Source: Argyresthia goedartella (taxonomy: Eukaryota; Arthropoda; Insecta; Lepidoptera; Argyresthiidae). From it: DNA of 64,000 bases. This document shows, one piece after another, positions 33,656 to 45,035 of this stretch. The notes under the pieces are model-generated. The model was not told where the DNA came from, did no database searches, and saw nothing but the letters and a program-made list of their open reading frames with translations. Location of the stretch: NCBI GenBank assembly GCA_949825045.1, contig OX463810.1, forward strand, positions 36,404,201 through 36,468,200, written 5' to 3'. Position 1 is the first letter of the stretch, and every line of letters starts with the position of its first letter. The position numbers and the translations under genes were made by a program.

Positions 33656-34319
33656 ATTAATTGTTTCATTATGATCATTCGAATATGTAATTCCCATTCC
33701 GAAAAAAACAATTTTTTGTTGAAATAATACAGTTGAAACGTAACATTTTTTCATGCGCCGTTGCATGAATACAACCTTCAGTCTGATCCATGTAGACTTT
33801 AAAATAATGTAAATAAGCAAACGAATAAAAGCACAAATATGAATATTTGAAGAAAATGACGTAGAAAATATAAATATTTACCTGAGTATCAAATAAACCA
33901 ATCAAAGCATTTTTCTGATCCCATTGATGTCTCCGATTTTACTGTATCGATTTTCACAACACTACGAGTAAAAAGCTTGCAACATTAAAATAAATAATTC
34001 ACCAAGTTAAAAACTTAAAAAACTGACCTCAAGTTCTAGCCCTATTTCTTCCTCCCCTGTCAAGATGCGAATGAAGTCTGTGTACATGAAAAGTCCTCAT
34101 CAAAACTTTTTCTGCACGGAACCACAAACCAAAACGTAATCGGTGTATATTTTTTTAATGTTTTCATTGATTTTATCAATGAGCGCTATATCAAATTTGA
34201 TAAAAAAAATATGGAACAACCTCCAAAGTATGACCCACCAATCAAAATAAGTATCATCAAAATCGGTTCAAAATTGAAGAATGTTTGAGGACGAAATACA
34301 CAAAAAAAAAACAGACGAA
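33656..34319. other. no recognisable gene
   Basis: AT-rich sequence; the frames on the minus strand at 33,578-33,905 overlap the SINE and have no motif. Confidence 0.4.
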
Positions 34320-34445
34320 TTCTTCTTTATTCTTTATTGCATAGATAGTATAAAGTTACAGACTATTAAAAGTAATGTAATAAGCAAAGGCGAGCTTATC
34401 TCTAAAAAGAGATTTCTTCCAGCAAACCTAGGCAGGACAGGAGAG
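34320..34445 (-). mobile_element. LINE 3' tail fragment
   Basis: On the minus strand: tgctggaagaaatctcttt, tagagataagctcgccttt, gcaataaagaataaagaag. Same motif order as 3810 and 11,608. Confidence 0.6.
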
Positions 34446-34537
34446 TTAATTATACAGGAAAGTCCTAGTTCGCAATAACACTATACATACGGACGCAAAT
34501 TACTTTCAAAATATATATAAACTATACCAAATATAAA

Positions 34538-34570
<33 letters not shown>

Positions 34571-34572
34571 CT
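34538..34572. repeat. (TA)n microsatellite
   Basis: An uninterrupted run of ta dinucleotides next to the 3' side of the minus-strand LINE J3; it may be that LINE's repetitive tail. Confidence 0.85.
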
Positions 34573-36150
34573 TCCACTACATAAAATAAAATGTATAGCA
34601 TGAAGATACATAAACTATAATAAATCATACATATACCTACATAAATATGGTACCATTTACGGAAGAGAAAGGAAATGCACTTTCAATCTTTTCTTAAAAG
34701 TGAAAATTGAGGGACTTTCCCTAATAGCGCAGGGAAGTGCGTTCCACAGTCGGATTGCCCTTAACCTAAACGAGTGTTCGTAAGTGGCAGTGTTATGCCG
34801 AGGAGTTGAAAGGAGAGACACCGTGTGGGATCTCGGATTGCTATCCCTGGGGAAAAGAAAGTCAAAACGTTGGCGTAGATATGTGGGGTATCGGGGATTT
34901 CGCAAAATATTGAACAGATAGGAGAGAATGTGCATGTCACGGCGAAGACGGATCGGAAGCCACTCCAGCTCCTTGCGATACTGGGAGACATGGTCATACT
35001 TGCGCAACCCGTAGATAAACCGAATCCCGAGATTTTGAAGTCGTTCGAGTTTGTTCAGTTGTTCTTCGTTCGCGCTGGCCCAACAAACATCCGCATTGTC
35101 TATTAAAGGTAGTAGAAGGGACTGAGCAAGAGTGATTTTAGTCTGCCGTGGCAGGAAGTACTGCAATCTTCGGAGGGAGTGAAATGACGCAAAGACTCGT
35201 CTGCTGACCTCACAAACATGGGACGACCAGGACAGCAAGTTGTCAAATATAACCCCAAGATTCTTAGCTTTCTCACTGTAATTAATTATGGTACCATCAT
35301 ACAATAAAGGATCGACGGGCGAATTCTGTAGCAAGTTAAGCGAATGCCGTGTACCCATAATCATGGCTTTAGATTTTCCCGGGTTGACTTGCAGCCCATA
35401 TGAAATAGCCCATTTCCTGATGTTGTCGAGGTCAGCATTCAACGCCTCTACAGTCAGTTTCACATCACACGGAGAGAAGTGCCGATATATTTGGAGGTCA
35501 TCTGCGTAGAGATGATAAGAAGAACTAAGAACGTCAGTTATGGAGTTTATGAATACTGAGAAGAGGAGAGGAGAAAGGATACCACCCTGCGGGACACCCG
35601 TGGAGAGCTCACACCAGTCCATGGAGATCTCCTCAGACTTAATGCGCTGCTGGCGGTCTCTCAGGTAGGAGTCAAACCAGCGAGCCGAGTGCGAGGAGAC
35701 TTTAAGCGACTTTAGAATTTCAACCAGGATATCGAAATCGACGCAGTTGAAGGCGCTACTGAAATCAAGCAGTGTAAGGACCGTAAGCTGCTTCTGATCC
35801 ATAGCCGATTGAATATCGTCAGTGACTTTAAGCAGAGCCGTGGTAGTGCTGTGACCCGGCCTGAAACCTGATTGATGGGGATTTAATAAGTTATTTGAGG
35901 AAAGGTAGGAGGAGAGCTGGATGTGAACAATTGATTCCAGGACTTTGGAGAGGATAGGCAGAATAGATATGGGACAGAATTCTTTAAAGGCGACGGGATT
36001 GGACGTTTTAGGTAGGGAAATCACAAGTGCCTGTTTCCACTGAGTGGGGAAGCAAGGACGAATTGAGAACTTTCTTTTTGAAATCGGGTGAAAACTGTGC
36101 GTATCCATTTTTAATTTGGGCTAAATTATTTGATTTCAGGTTAAAGAAAC
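34573..36150 (-). pseudogene. LINE J3: 5'-truncated CR1/Jockey-type reverse transcriptase
   Basis: The frame 36,108-34,657 (483 codons) covers reverse transcriptase from CFPTQWKQALVISLPK through CPISILPILSKVLE, SGFRPGHSTTTALL, LLDFSSAFNCVD, TGVPQGGILSPLLFSVF and the catalytic LYADDLQIY (about 35,497-35,520) to the C-terminal RLWNALPCAIRES...FKKRLKVHFLSL. The reverse transcriptase and thumb have no stop, but the endonuclease and ORF1 are missing, so it is a typical 5'-truncated copy and cannot move by itself. The first Met is not a true start. The 3' UTR extends to the (TA)n. Confidence 0.88.
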
Positions 36151-36719
36151 AGAGACGTCACAATAAAACAACAAAAACGCAGACCACTATCTTAGAATTA
36201 AACAATTAAACTTGTAGCCAGTCATGCACAAGTTAGTACCTACAGCTGTAACTCCCTCAGAGAGTTGTCTAGGTTCTTTCTTATTGTTATTTCTTTAATA
36301 ATTTCATTAGACGAAAGTTCGTATGAAGAAGCTGGGTTCATTTGAAGTTGAACATCATACCTACCTCTACATATGTAGATATCATTCTATTGTTGGATAA
36401 AATATCAATAAATATAGAATTAACAGGCACTAGAGGAATCTCTTTGAAAAGGGAATAATGGAAGATAACACTATGTACATTAAGTGAATCGATTAGCGAG
36501 TCCATTCTTTAAAGAAGAAGAGGTATTGAGAGAGTTTTAAATATGTAGGTGGGTTCTTTTGCCGTATTACAAGTGATCGATAGTACCCACTTTAAATGAA
36601 GATTATATTTCGACGACTTTGATGTTTGATATATTATTGAGGAAAAGCAAGACTGTCGAATTCGTTTAGGGGTCTAGACACTCTGTTACGAGAATCTAGG
36701 CTTTAATTTGAGTCAGCAC
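36151..36719. other. no recognisable gene
   Basis: AT-rich sequence with no frame or repeat I can identify. Confidence 0.4.
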
Positions 36720-36976
36720 ATGTCAGCATCAAAATGGATGTTCCTTTTCGCCCTGTTTTCTGCGTTGTCTACTGTCATTTAATTATATCTGGTATCTATC
36801 TGGACTTATCTTCCAGGTCTTACCCCATTGCTAGACCTCTCGGTCCAAGACCTACCATCCAAGTGCTTCCATCATACACCTTACCAGAAAAAACTATTCA
36901 CCCAACTAATTGGTTTTCAAAACACGCAACCATTCCTACTTCATTAAAATACACGTTTCCACCAATAAGGCTTTAA
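36720..36976 (+). CDS. speculative small secreted peptide with a 50-bp intron
   Basis: The ATG at 36,720 opens MSASKWMFLFALFSALS, a good signal-peptide-like stretch, but the frame stops at 36,780. A gt at 36,767 and a pyrimidine-rich acceptor, cttatcttccag, ending at 36,816 would join it in frame to a proline-rich stretch (YPIARPLGPRPTIQVLPS) ending at the stop at 36,976, for about 69 residues. The donor (gtctac) is a poor match to consensus and 50 bp is short for an insect intron. I do not recognise the product, and chance is a real alternative. Confidence 0.2.
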
Positions 36977-37154
36977 GTGATAACGGTTACAGCATCTGAG
37001 GACAGGTTTACCGTAAGAGGTCCACGCTTGATGTGTCGCCGCTTGATATAGCCTGGACAGTCGGTCCTATACAACACACCGGTTAATAATAATAAAAATT
37101 ATTATTATTATCGTAACAAGCACTAAAGTATTTCACTAGACACAGAGTAGCAGT
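36977..37154. other. no recognisable feature
   Basis: Short unassigned stretch before the GC island; contains an att/aat-rich palindrome at 37,084-37,112. Confidence 0.4.
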
Positions 37155-37312
37155 ATTCAATTCACATCACAGACTCGCGGGCGCGGTACGAGGCAGCCCA
37201 ACACGCGGGCGGCGGGCGCTGAATCGGCCGCGGACTGCCGGAGCGCCCGCCCCCGCCCCGCACCGCCCGCCCAAGCCGCGCCGCCCCGCCCGCCCCGCTC
37301 CGAATTGCCAAA
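37155..37312. promoter_or_regulatory. GC- and CpG-rich island
   Basis: About 150 bases are very GC-rich (gcgggcgcggtacgaggcag, cgcccgcccccgccccgcac), against an AT-rich background. Such islands in insect DNA can mark promoters or first exons, but no coding exon is recognisable next to it. Confidence 0.35.
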
Positions 37313-38943
37313 ATAACTTAAAACTGAGTTAGGAAGGCTGCGAGGCGACAGTTCATCGACTCTGCCTTCTAGTACTTACCAACCACCTTATCAATCTGTC
37401 TTAATCTTGTTTTGATCGTTATAATTATTTTCCGCAAGTTCGGGAAATCCTGGGAAACAGTATTTTAGGTAGTTTAACATCCTCATCATCAAAAGTACTT
37501 TGCTAAATTGGAGTAATTTTATAAATCCGTGGGCCATTGATCCATAGGATTGACATATATCAAATATTTGAGAGCGTGTTTTAAAAGCACAGCTACATTC
37601 TGCAAAACATGTCAAACCTAACCGAATGATAAAACTTTAGCTCCATAATGTATTTATTGATGATGACTCTTATGGGATGTATGGGATGCTACAGCTTATG
37701 TTAATGGAGTCGTTTCTATGTGTATATGACAAATATACTCTTTTGAAATAATCCCGAGCCATATTTTACCACGTGAAAGCGTGAGCCGGTCTGAAATCAC
37801 TGCACTGATAAGGCTGGCTGACAATTCTGCGGAACGTTCTCCAACATTCTGGAACGCGATCGGGGCGGCGGCGGCGGCGGCACCGACACGCTCGCTGCGA
37901 GCGTCGAGTTGCGGCTTCAGACCGCAGGCACTTGCTCTGGTAACCGTACCTGCGAGAGGACATTGTAATTTTGTAACTGTAGCTATAGCTCATGCAAGCG
38001 TGCGGTACAGTCAACATAACGATCAAACTTTTTAGGAAAAAGCCGAACTTTCATGGCAATAACACTGTTCAAAACCCAAATGTAAAGCACGATGTATGTT
38101 CTTTATTTGGTGTAATTGTGTCTTTGCTTGTGGCATCATACTTGTCACTTATTTGCATTGTTGGGATGATCATGTGTTCCTGTAGCTCGACTAACCCCTT
38201 ATTACTGAAATATTAACCCCTTAAATTGTCTACATCCAAAGTACCAAATTGGCAATCATAATGGGATAGTGATCTGAATTTGAAATTCGCTAATAATATC
38301 ACTAATTATTTTAATATGCTTAACTGAACTACGTACCCCCTGATAGAACAATTCAAAGAATTTGCTGATCCGGTCTGCACCCGAATTGAGTAGGTCAACC
38401 CAGCTCATACCGTTTCCTATACTTGATGGCCGTCGTTTCTTTGAAGGTTGGATCAACCGTTGAGCTCTGCCATTTGTTGTAGCCTTGTTAACGTCAACGC
38501 GAGTGAGGTATGAATGTTGGCGTCGAGAGAACTCAGGAGTGAGGGGAGAGACTCAAATGTGATTGATCGTACTGTGTGTACTCAGTGTGGAATGCAAGCG
38601 ATAGAAAATATGCGCCATTTGGTGTGAAAGTGTATACTTTAACGCCTGTCAGAATATTGTAACTTTGTTTGTTTTGTGTCACTCTATACATTTTATTGTT
38701 TACATTATTGTAAATAACGGTGTACTTAGCTATAGTACTACTTCTACTACTACTACTACTATTGCATAATGCATACCTTAGAAGTTTCCTGCGGTGTGGT
38801 GGAATGGTGCGGCAACGATGTGTTTTCGTAACATCGGGCGAGATTGGTCGCACGCGCCTGAAATCGGAAATGAATCTTGTGTCATTATTCTTTCGAGTCA
38901 TTTGTATTGTCATTTGCGCGCCATGTTTTCGTAGTTCAAAAGA
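37313..38943. other. unassigned; GC patch and a (ACT)n microsatellite
   Basis: 37,858-37,930 is GC-rich with a ggcggcggcggcggcggc run. 38,735-38,762 is an (act)n repeat. The 146-codon minus frame over 38,533-38,973 shows no motif, and its composition follows these repeats. No gene supported. Confidence 0.35.
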
Positions 38944-39110
38944 GCTTCGTGGTCTACCTAAAGTCGGTTTCACTCATGCTTCTCACGCAGGAAATAGAAG
39001 TTCGAATCCCGGAGTTGACCATGTACAATAGATAAGTAAAGTGGGCTCAATTGCGCCACTGCCTCCCCGTATGGGAATAGGCGTGACGCTATATGTCTTT
39101 GTCATCATAG
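38944..39110 (+). mobile_element. SINE-C (SINE-B-like head, different tail)
   Basis: The head gagcttcgtggtctacc...ttcgaatcccgg resembles the SINE-B tRNA part, but the tail is aattgcgccactgcctcccc...aggcgtgacgctat, shared with 47,325 and 50,946 and not with SINE-B. Confidence 0.6.
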
Positions 39111-39219
39111 TTTATCTCTACAGATGTAATTGTCACTCCACTGCCGTAAGAACCTATACAGCTATGCGCTTTACCTGTAGACCCCTCGGATTGTCTTTGT
39201 TTACCAAAGTCCCGATATA

Positions 39220-39304
39220 AATAAATAAATAAATAAATGTAGCCCATTAATGTCCCCAGCGAGGGGCACAGGCCTTTACCCGGATGCGAGTAAGATTAAG
39301 CCAT
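39220..39304 (-). mobile_element. SINE-B 3' fragment with (AAAT)n
   Basis: It begins with aataaataaataaataaatg and continues agcccattaatgtccc and gcctttacccggatgcgagt, the reversed SINE-B 3' end. The remainder is truncated at 39,304. Confidence 0.7.
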
Positions 39305-39356
39305 ACATAGGTTTTGTATTTTATTACCATGGCATAATACAATACCATATACCAAG

Positions 39357-39546
39357 GCATGTTCAAGATTGCGACTGCGAATGTTTTGTGAGGTTAGAAA
39401 GACAGCAGAGTCTGTACTATGAAGAAAGGGATAAAATTACTCCAAGTCTATCATCTATCTTACCTTATATTTTGTGGCAGAAATGGACAGGATCAGCTAG
39501 ATCTAAGGCCTACATTAATAAAACTCTCCCAGCTCTGAGAGCAGAC
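39357..39546 (+). CDS. speculative internal exon
   Basis: A frame open on both sides encodes 63 whole codons (HVQDCDCECFVRLERQQ...WQKWTGSARSKAYINKTL) and ends at a strong donor, gcagac/gtaagtac, at 39,547. A possible acceptor, accaag, ends at 39,356, but its pyrimidine tract is poor. I do not recognise the protein. It could be a host exon, a transposon fragment or chance. Confidence 0.22.
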
Positions 39547-41029
39547 GTAAGTACGGATTTGAGATGCTGAACGTGAAAGTTTTGTTACAGCTATCAAAAT
39601 GAGAGAGTTTTATTCTTAGGTTTCATTAATTTATAACAAGGCTTCATGAAATATGAAATCACTGGTGTCAGCAAGATATAAATGAACAGCAGCGATCGTA
39701 TGATACAAAATGGCATTAACAGCGTAGTCTCACAAACTCAACATGTTTCACACAAAGTTGAAACGAAAATCGTAAATACGCATGTTCAAATAAAAAAATC
39801 ATGGGATTTTTTATTTATATTTTATACATGAAGGGTAAATTTTAATTTATACAATAAAGCTTGAAAAAAATCATTGAAGTAATATCAGCGACTGACATTT
39901 AAAGTTACGATGTCACGTCTCCCGTTCGGGAAATGAAAACGCCAGTTATCATGACATTTAACGCGACGCATTAAGCCAGAACAGCCCTTTGTCAATCTCA
40001 AGTTACGCAAAATACAAGTATTAAAGCAGATGTTTCTTTAAACAAGCTTGTTTATCATGCTGACTAGCGTGGTCAACTAACTGTCTTTCTTGAACGTATA
40101 AAGGTAATTGAGATTATTTTTATTCGATCGAAAATTCTCCCGAAATCATCACCAATTTTGTTTATCACTGCATTTGAATTTATATATTTGTTATTTGTTT
40201 AATGGTTATTAAAGTAGATTACGCACCAAGGGGATAAGCATAGTGTTATGTCATGCTTATCAATCCTGAACGTAACCGAGGAACCCAGATCGAACTCCCG
40301 AGAGAAGCGAGGGTGTTATGAGTTCATTCACGAGGGAAAACAGCTTTATCCCCGAGGAGTTTAGTCTACTTTTCGCACTTCCTGCGAGAAAATATAAAAG
40401 CAAGGCTTTATACTAAAAACAGCATTTTATTAGAGTAAATTAATGTGAAATGTATGTTTGCTACATTAGTCCAGTTGCAGCGTCGTTCAACAATCGTGAG
40501 TTTTGCTTTATTTGAAATGCCTTCAGATCGCCGTGGCCAGCCTTTGGCCAGCACGATTTTCGAATAAGTTCGGTGCCGCGCTCCGCCTCCGCCGCCGCCC
40601 CTGTCCCGGGGAGCTGAGCTGTGAGCGCCGCACGAATTTCACGAAATTAGATTTTAAGGCCATAGCAATAAGAACTATGAGAAGTGAAAATCACTTTAAG
40701 CCCTGTGTCGGTAGCACATTAACGGTGGGGGGTGTCGCGAAGCGTGATTTTAAGGGCATGTTCTGTCTCTCTTTTTCTTGCGTCGCTACACCCCGCGGGG
40801 GTTATAGTGTTACGGGCGCTGGAGTGATCTAGGTTGTGATATGATAAAATTCAGTACAACTTTATGTGATCACTAAAGCCTAGAGCTAAAATGACTTGCT
40901 TTAGGTAAGGTTTGCATGCTATATAAAGTGTCATTTTCTAGAAGGTGGTGCGATTTCTTTTTAAGTTCCATTGCTCTTTTAGTCCTCAATACGTTTATGA
41001 AGAGCGATTTTTCAACCCCCGTCGAAAAA
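39547..41029. other. unassigned; TIR candidate at 40,211-40,372 and a GC patch
   Basis: At 40,211 aaagtagattacgcaccaag and at 40,346-40,372 ttatccccgaggag with tctacttt are imperfect inverted repeats enclosing about 160 bp, a possible MITE. 40,570-40,640 is GC-rich. No gene recognised. Confidence 0.35.
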
Positions 41030-41969
41030 GAGGGGTGTTATAAGTTTTAAGCGTCTGTCTGTGTGTCTGTCTGAAGCACTCTAGCGCTCAAATGAAGGAA
41101 CGGATTTTAATGCAGATTTCTATAAGCAGTAGTAGACTTCCCTGACATGGTTCTTAGATATGTTTTATTGAAATATATGAAAATAAACGGCAACTGATTT
41201 TAATAAAAGAAACGGCAACTGATTTTAATTGTAATTTTATTCGTATTTAGGGCATACATATAGTGCCACATTATTCAAAGAGTATATAATTTACTACGTA
41301 AGAGTTATTGTTAGGGTGTATAAAAGGGGGACAAGTGTTTCCAGTTTTCCCAAAATTGCATCATCCACCGAGCCGCTACTCGAATATGAATTTGGATACC
41401 AAGGGAATTTACCAGCTGAGTATTTTTGTTTCATAATCTAATCACGCTCAACATATTTTTATACAGAAATAATAGAACACACGCATTCCACATCACAAAT
41501 ACCTCAAAATCAGTGTAGTATCACTGCAAATTGATTACCAACCAACCATTATAAATGTAAGTTCTATGGTTCTAGAGCTCTCTGAACTTGTATACCACTG
41601 TTTGAATAACTATATCTCAGCTGTCACACCTACAAGGCTAGCAGAATTGTTGTAAACCTTTTTTTGTTTTTTGTTGGAGGGGACAAAAATGGTATTAACC
41701 ATGCCCAGGAGTCAGACCTCCCTGCTATGTCCGGGTCCCCACATATTGAGCGGGCATCAGCTCGTGTGGTATACGGACTAAAAACAACACATTTGTGTTT
41801 ACAGTTGTCTTACTAAGACTTTACTGTGAGCCATGGCCTCGGTATATGCTGAAGGCTTTCTACCTGCAAATTGCCCTTTTGGGCGATATATATGTGTATA
41901 TGATATATATGGGAGGAGTTTGCCTGCTTACCCGATTTTATAAGCGGACATCAGCTCATAGGCGAGTTT
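41030..41969. other. dispersed repeat phrases, no gene
   Basis: 41,090-41,240 holds one or two units of the repeat arrayed at 44,515 (cggattttaatgcagattt, ttcttagatatgttttattg). The rest, including the G-rich part at 41,670-41,760, is unassigned. Confidence 0.4.
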
Positions 41970-42330
41970 CATAATGATATCACTCGAGAGTTTTAATGCC
42001 TAATTATGTACAGTTACATATACTAGTTTATCTACACACATATCATAAGCTCTCTCTAATGTGTTCAGGAACCGTATTCGACCGGCATGGTGGCATTGAT
42101 AATTCATTTGCACCTGTTTAGCTTGTTCAGTAGTACCAACTTCACAAACAAAGTAGGAGCGCCACGCAGGCGGGCGTCGGCGTTCGAAATTTGAATGTCA
42201 TAATATGTAGAAAATTACACATTATGGATAATAAATGAGTTTTTACCAAGTAGTTTAACATTATGTTGATCGTAACGTGCGGTTTTTGTACGCAGTAAAT
42301 AGGGTTTATGATACGTGTGTAGATAAAAAA
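41970..42330 (-). repeat. TIR-containing dispersed repeat, copy 2
   Basis: Ends tttatctacacacatatcat (42,028) and atgatacgtgtgtagataaa (to about 42,328) are inverted repeats. The left flank (ctcgagagttttaatgccta) and TIRs match 32,490-32,725 in reverse orientation. The interior contains about 130 bases not present in copy 1. Confidence 0.65.
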
Positions 42331-42587
42331 AAATAGTGTACTGATAAGAATAAATAAGTACCAAAATTTTAAAACACCACTTTAATTTAGTTAGGTAATA
42401 GAATAACAATAAACTACTTAGTATCTATTAAGTATAAAGTCTATTTATTATATTCTACCTAGTCTGACTGATTTGTTATTATAGAATAAATATGTACATT
42501 AACATTTTGTGTAGTTATTAGGTAAATTAGTTTTCACATGAATGGGTTTCCCAGCCAGCCACAACCATATAAACACATAGCACATAC

Positions 42588-44490
42588 ACAAATCGCCTCC
42601 CTTAAACCCCTATATTGTTGTACCCTGTCTCTCGGTTCCAACATGGAGTCCAAAATGACAACGCGCAAAGCTGAGACCGCCATGCAGCTTCATAACGCTC
42701 TTCAAGATCAAGAGAACTAAACGCTAAATATGAACGAGAGAGAGCTGACAGTGAACTGGAGATCGAGAAAATTCTTATCTCAAATAAGACTCTTTAAAGC
42801 CACTTGAGCCAGCTGCATAGTGATTGGGTCGATGCCTGTGCGGAAAGAGACCAGTACAGAAATATGTTAGACTCACTTGACGAGTGCTACTATACTCACA
42901 AGTCGAACCTTCAGAGAATATCAGAGCTTGAACAACAGTTACTAGAAGCGAATAAAACTATCCAACAGCTGATGGAACAAAAGGCTGAGAAAGACACAGA
43001 AAATAATATCTCTCTGTACCATGAACTGGTCGGGAAAATTCATATGACTCCAACACAGCAGCCAAAACCAATAATAAATGACATAATAAGTACTAATAAG
43101 AAAACTACACCGCTGTTAAAACCGTGACACTGGAAAAGTTATACCAAGGGACAATGATTTATGCTTAAAGATAGGAGATAATGTTGTTAAATCCAACGCT
43201 GAGGTAGCTCGAGCTTTTGAAACATTCTTCACCAATGAACCCTTTCTCACAACAGAGCGTCTAAATTAATCTCCATATGAAGCAGAGACTTTGTTAAAAA
43301 ACAGCACTAGCAACAGTAATGTAGATTTTAAATTTCATCATGTATATCCACAGGATATTGTCAAAACGTATAGATTACTTAACTTAAAAAAATACTGAGG
43401 ACCTGTGGGGTATATCAGTCAAAGTCATTGTTTTAAAAATACTAGTTATAGCCCTACACTTAGCTAGTTATTTAATAAATGTGTTGACGATGGAGCTTTC
43501 CTAAACCTCATGAAACACAGTAAACTGATACCTCTGTTCAAGTCGGGAGACCAATATCTGTTCTTCCAGCACTAAGTAAAATTTTTGATAAGATTATACT
43601 CAATCAAATGCTAGAAAATAACTCCACGCCAAACAATACGGTTTCACTAGGGGTAAATCGGATCGGTAAATCAGATCGGATGCAGGTATTACCCTTATAT
43701 CTCATATTATTCTGCGTGGGAAGCCGCACAGAATGCTATCGGTGTTTTTTGCGATCTGTCGAAGGCATTTGATTGTGTTGATCATGATACGCTACTAATG
43801 AAATTAAATCATTACGGGGTTAGAAATAAAGCGTTGGATCTACTAAGATCATACCTAAGCAATAAAATTCAACAGGCAGAAGTCAACGGCGTTAAATCTG
43901 ATGGATCGGGAGTAAAAATTGGTGTTCCTCAAGGTTCCATATTAGGCCCTTTTTTATTCCTGGTCGATCGATCGCCTTTCATGGTGGAGAAGTTGACTGA
44001 GATAGTGTTGTTTGCTGATGACACTTCACTGGTCATCAAAATTGAAAGACAAAAAGAAGATTTTTATGGAGTATTGTCTTTAAACTTGACTTGGTTCACA
44101 GTAAATAATTTATTATTAAATGCTGGCAAAACCAAATGTATCAAATTCTCACTTCCAAATGTCAGGCAAGTTGAGACCAGTTTGGTGTTAGAAAGCAGCA
44201 CTTTAGAATAAGTAAATGACACGAAGTTTCTTGGAATAACCATTAATAGAAAATTGCAGTGGGGACCCCACATAGATAAATTGCCTGGTAAATTCAGTTC
44301 TGCGGCTTACGCTGTTAGGAACATCAGACAAAACACGGATGTGGCTACATCTAGACTAGTATATTTTAGTTAGTTTCATAGTGTCATGTCCTATGGTATC
44401 TTGTTGTGGAGAAAAGCAGCGGATATTCAAACTATTTTTATTTTACAAAAAAGAACTATTAGAGCAATTTATAATTTAAAACGCACAAAC
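42588..44490 (+). pseudogene. LINE J1 copy with large internal deletion
   Basis: 42,641-43,127 encodes, with a frameshift and a stop, an ORF1-like coiled coil (AKYERERADSELEIEK, LEQQLLEANKTIQQLMEQ). At about 43,130 the sequence jumps to the region just before the J1 reverse transcriptase (TGKVIPRDNDLCLKIGD, matching TGKAKATHNNFKLKID at 28,455). The reverse transcriptase then runs on with stops: DLSKAFDCVDHD, GVPQGSILGPFLFLVD, VLFADDTSLV, WFTVNNLLLNAGKTKC, FLGITINRKLQWGPHIDKL. The endonuclease is missing entirely. It is non-functional. Confidence 0.8.
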
Positions 44491-44514
44491 TCCAGTATAT
44501 GTTAGTAGATATTC

Positions 44515-45035
44515 CTGCAATGATTCGGTTTAGTAGTTTGAAAGTCATCAGCCTATCAAGGAATCGCGGTCAAACGGGTAAATGGATTTTAATGCGGGTG
44601 TTTGTAAGTTGTAGTAAACTTTACTGCGATAGTTCTTAAATATGTTTTATTAAAATCGGTTTAGTAGTTTGAAAGTATTGAGCTTAACAATATATAGCGG
44701 TCAAACGGGTGGACGGATTTTAATGCGGTTTTTTTTTGTATCTGGTAGTTTACTTTATTGCCATTGCAATAAAGTAAAGTAAGTAAGTAGAGACGATTGT
44801 CCCTTGATATGTTTTTTTATCAGTTCAGTAGTTTAAAAGTTATCATCTTAACAAAGAATATCGCTAAACGGGGGGACATATTTTAATGCGTTTTTTTCTA
44901 TTTGGTTTTTACTGCAAAGGTTCCTAGCCTAGATATTTATGTTTTATTAAAATCTTGCAATGGTGTTCAATGATCATTACTACAATTGGTTATACATATG
45001 TTTTATTAAAATCGGTTAAGGAGTTCGAAAGTAAC
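44515..45035. repeat. degenerate tandem array of a ~130-180-bp unit
   Basis: The phrase atcggtttagtagtttgaaa or a variant recurs at about 44,526, 44,656, 44,820 and 45,010, each followed by cggtcaaacgggtggacgg or similar, attttaatgcg and atgttttatt. Single units occur at 41,090 and 45,605. Confidence 0.6.

Noticed and set aside
38533..38973. 146-codon minus-strand frame
   Set aside because: It runs through an (ACT)n microsatellite and a SINE head; no family motif.
42538..43127. independent coiled-coil host protein
   Set aside because: It is broken by a frameshift and a stop and passes directly into LINE J1 reverse-transcriptase sequence, so it is best read as LINE ORF1.
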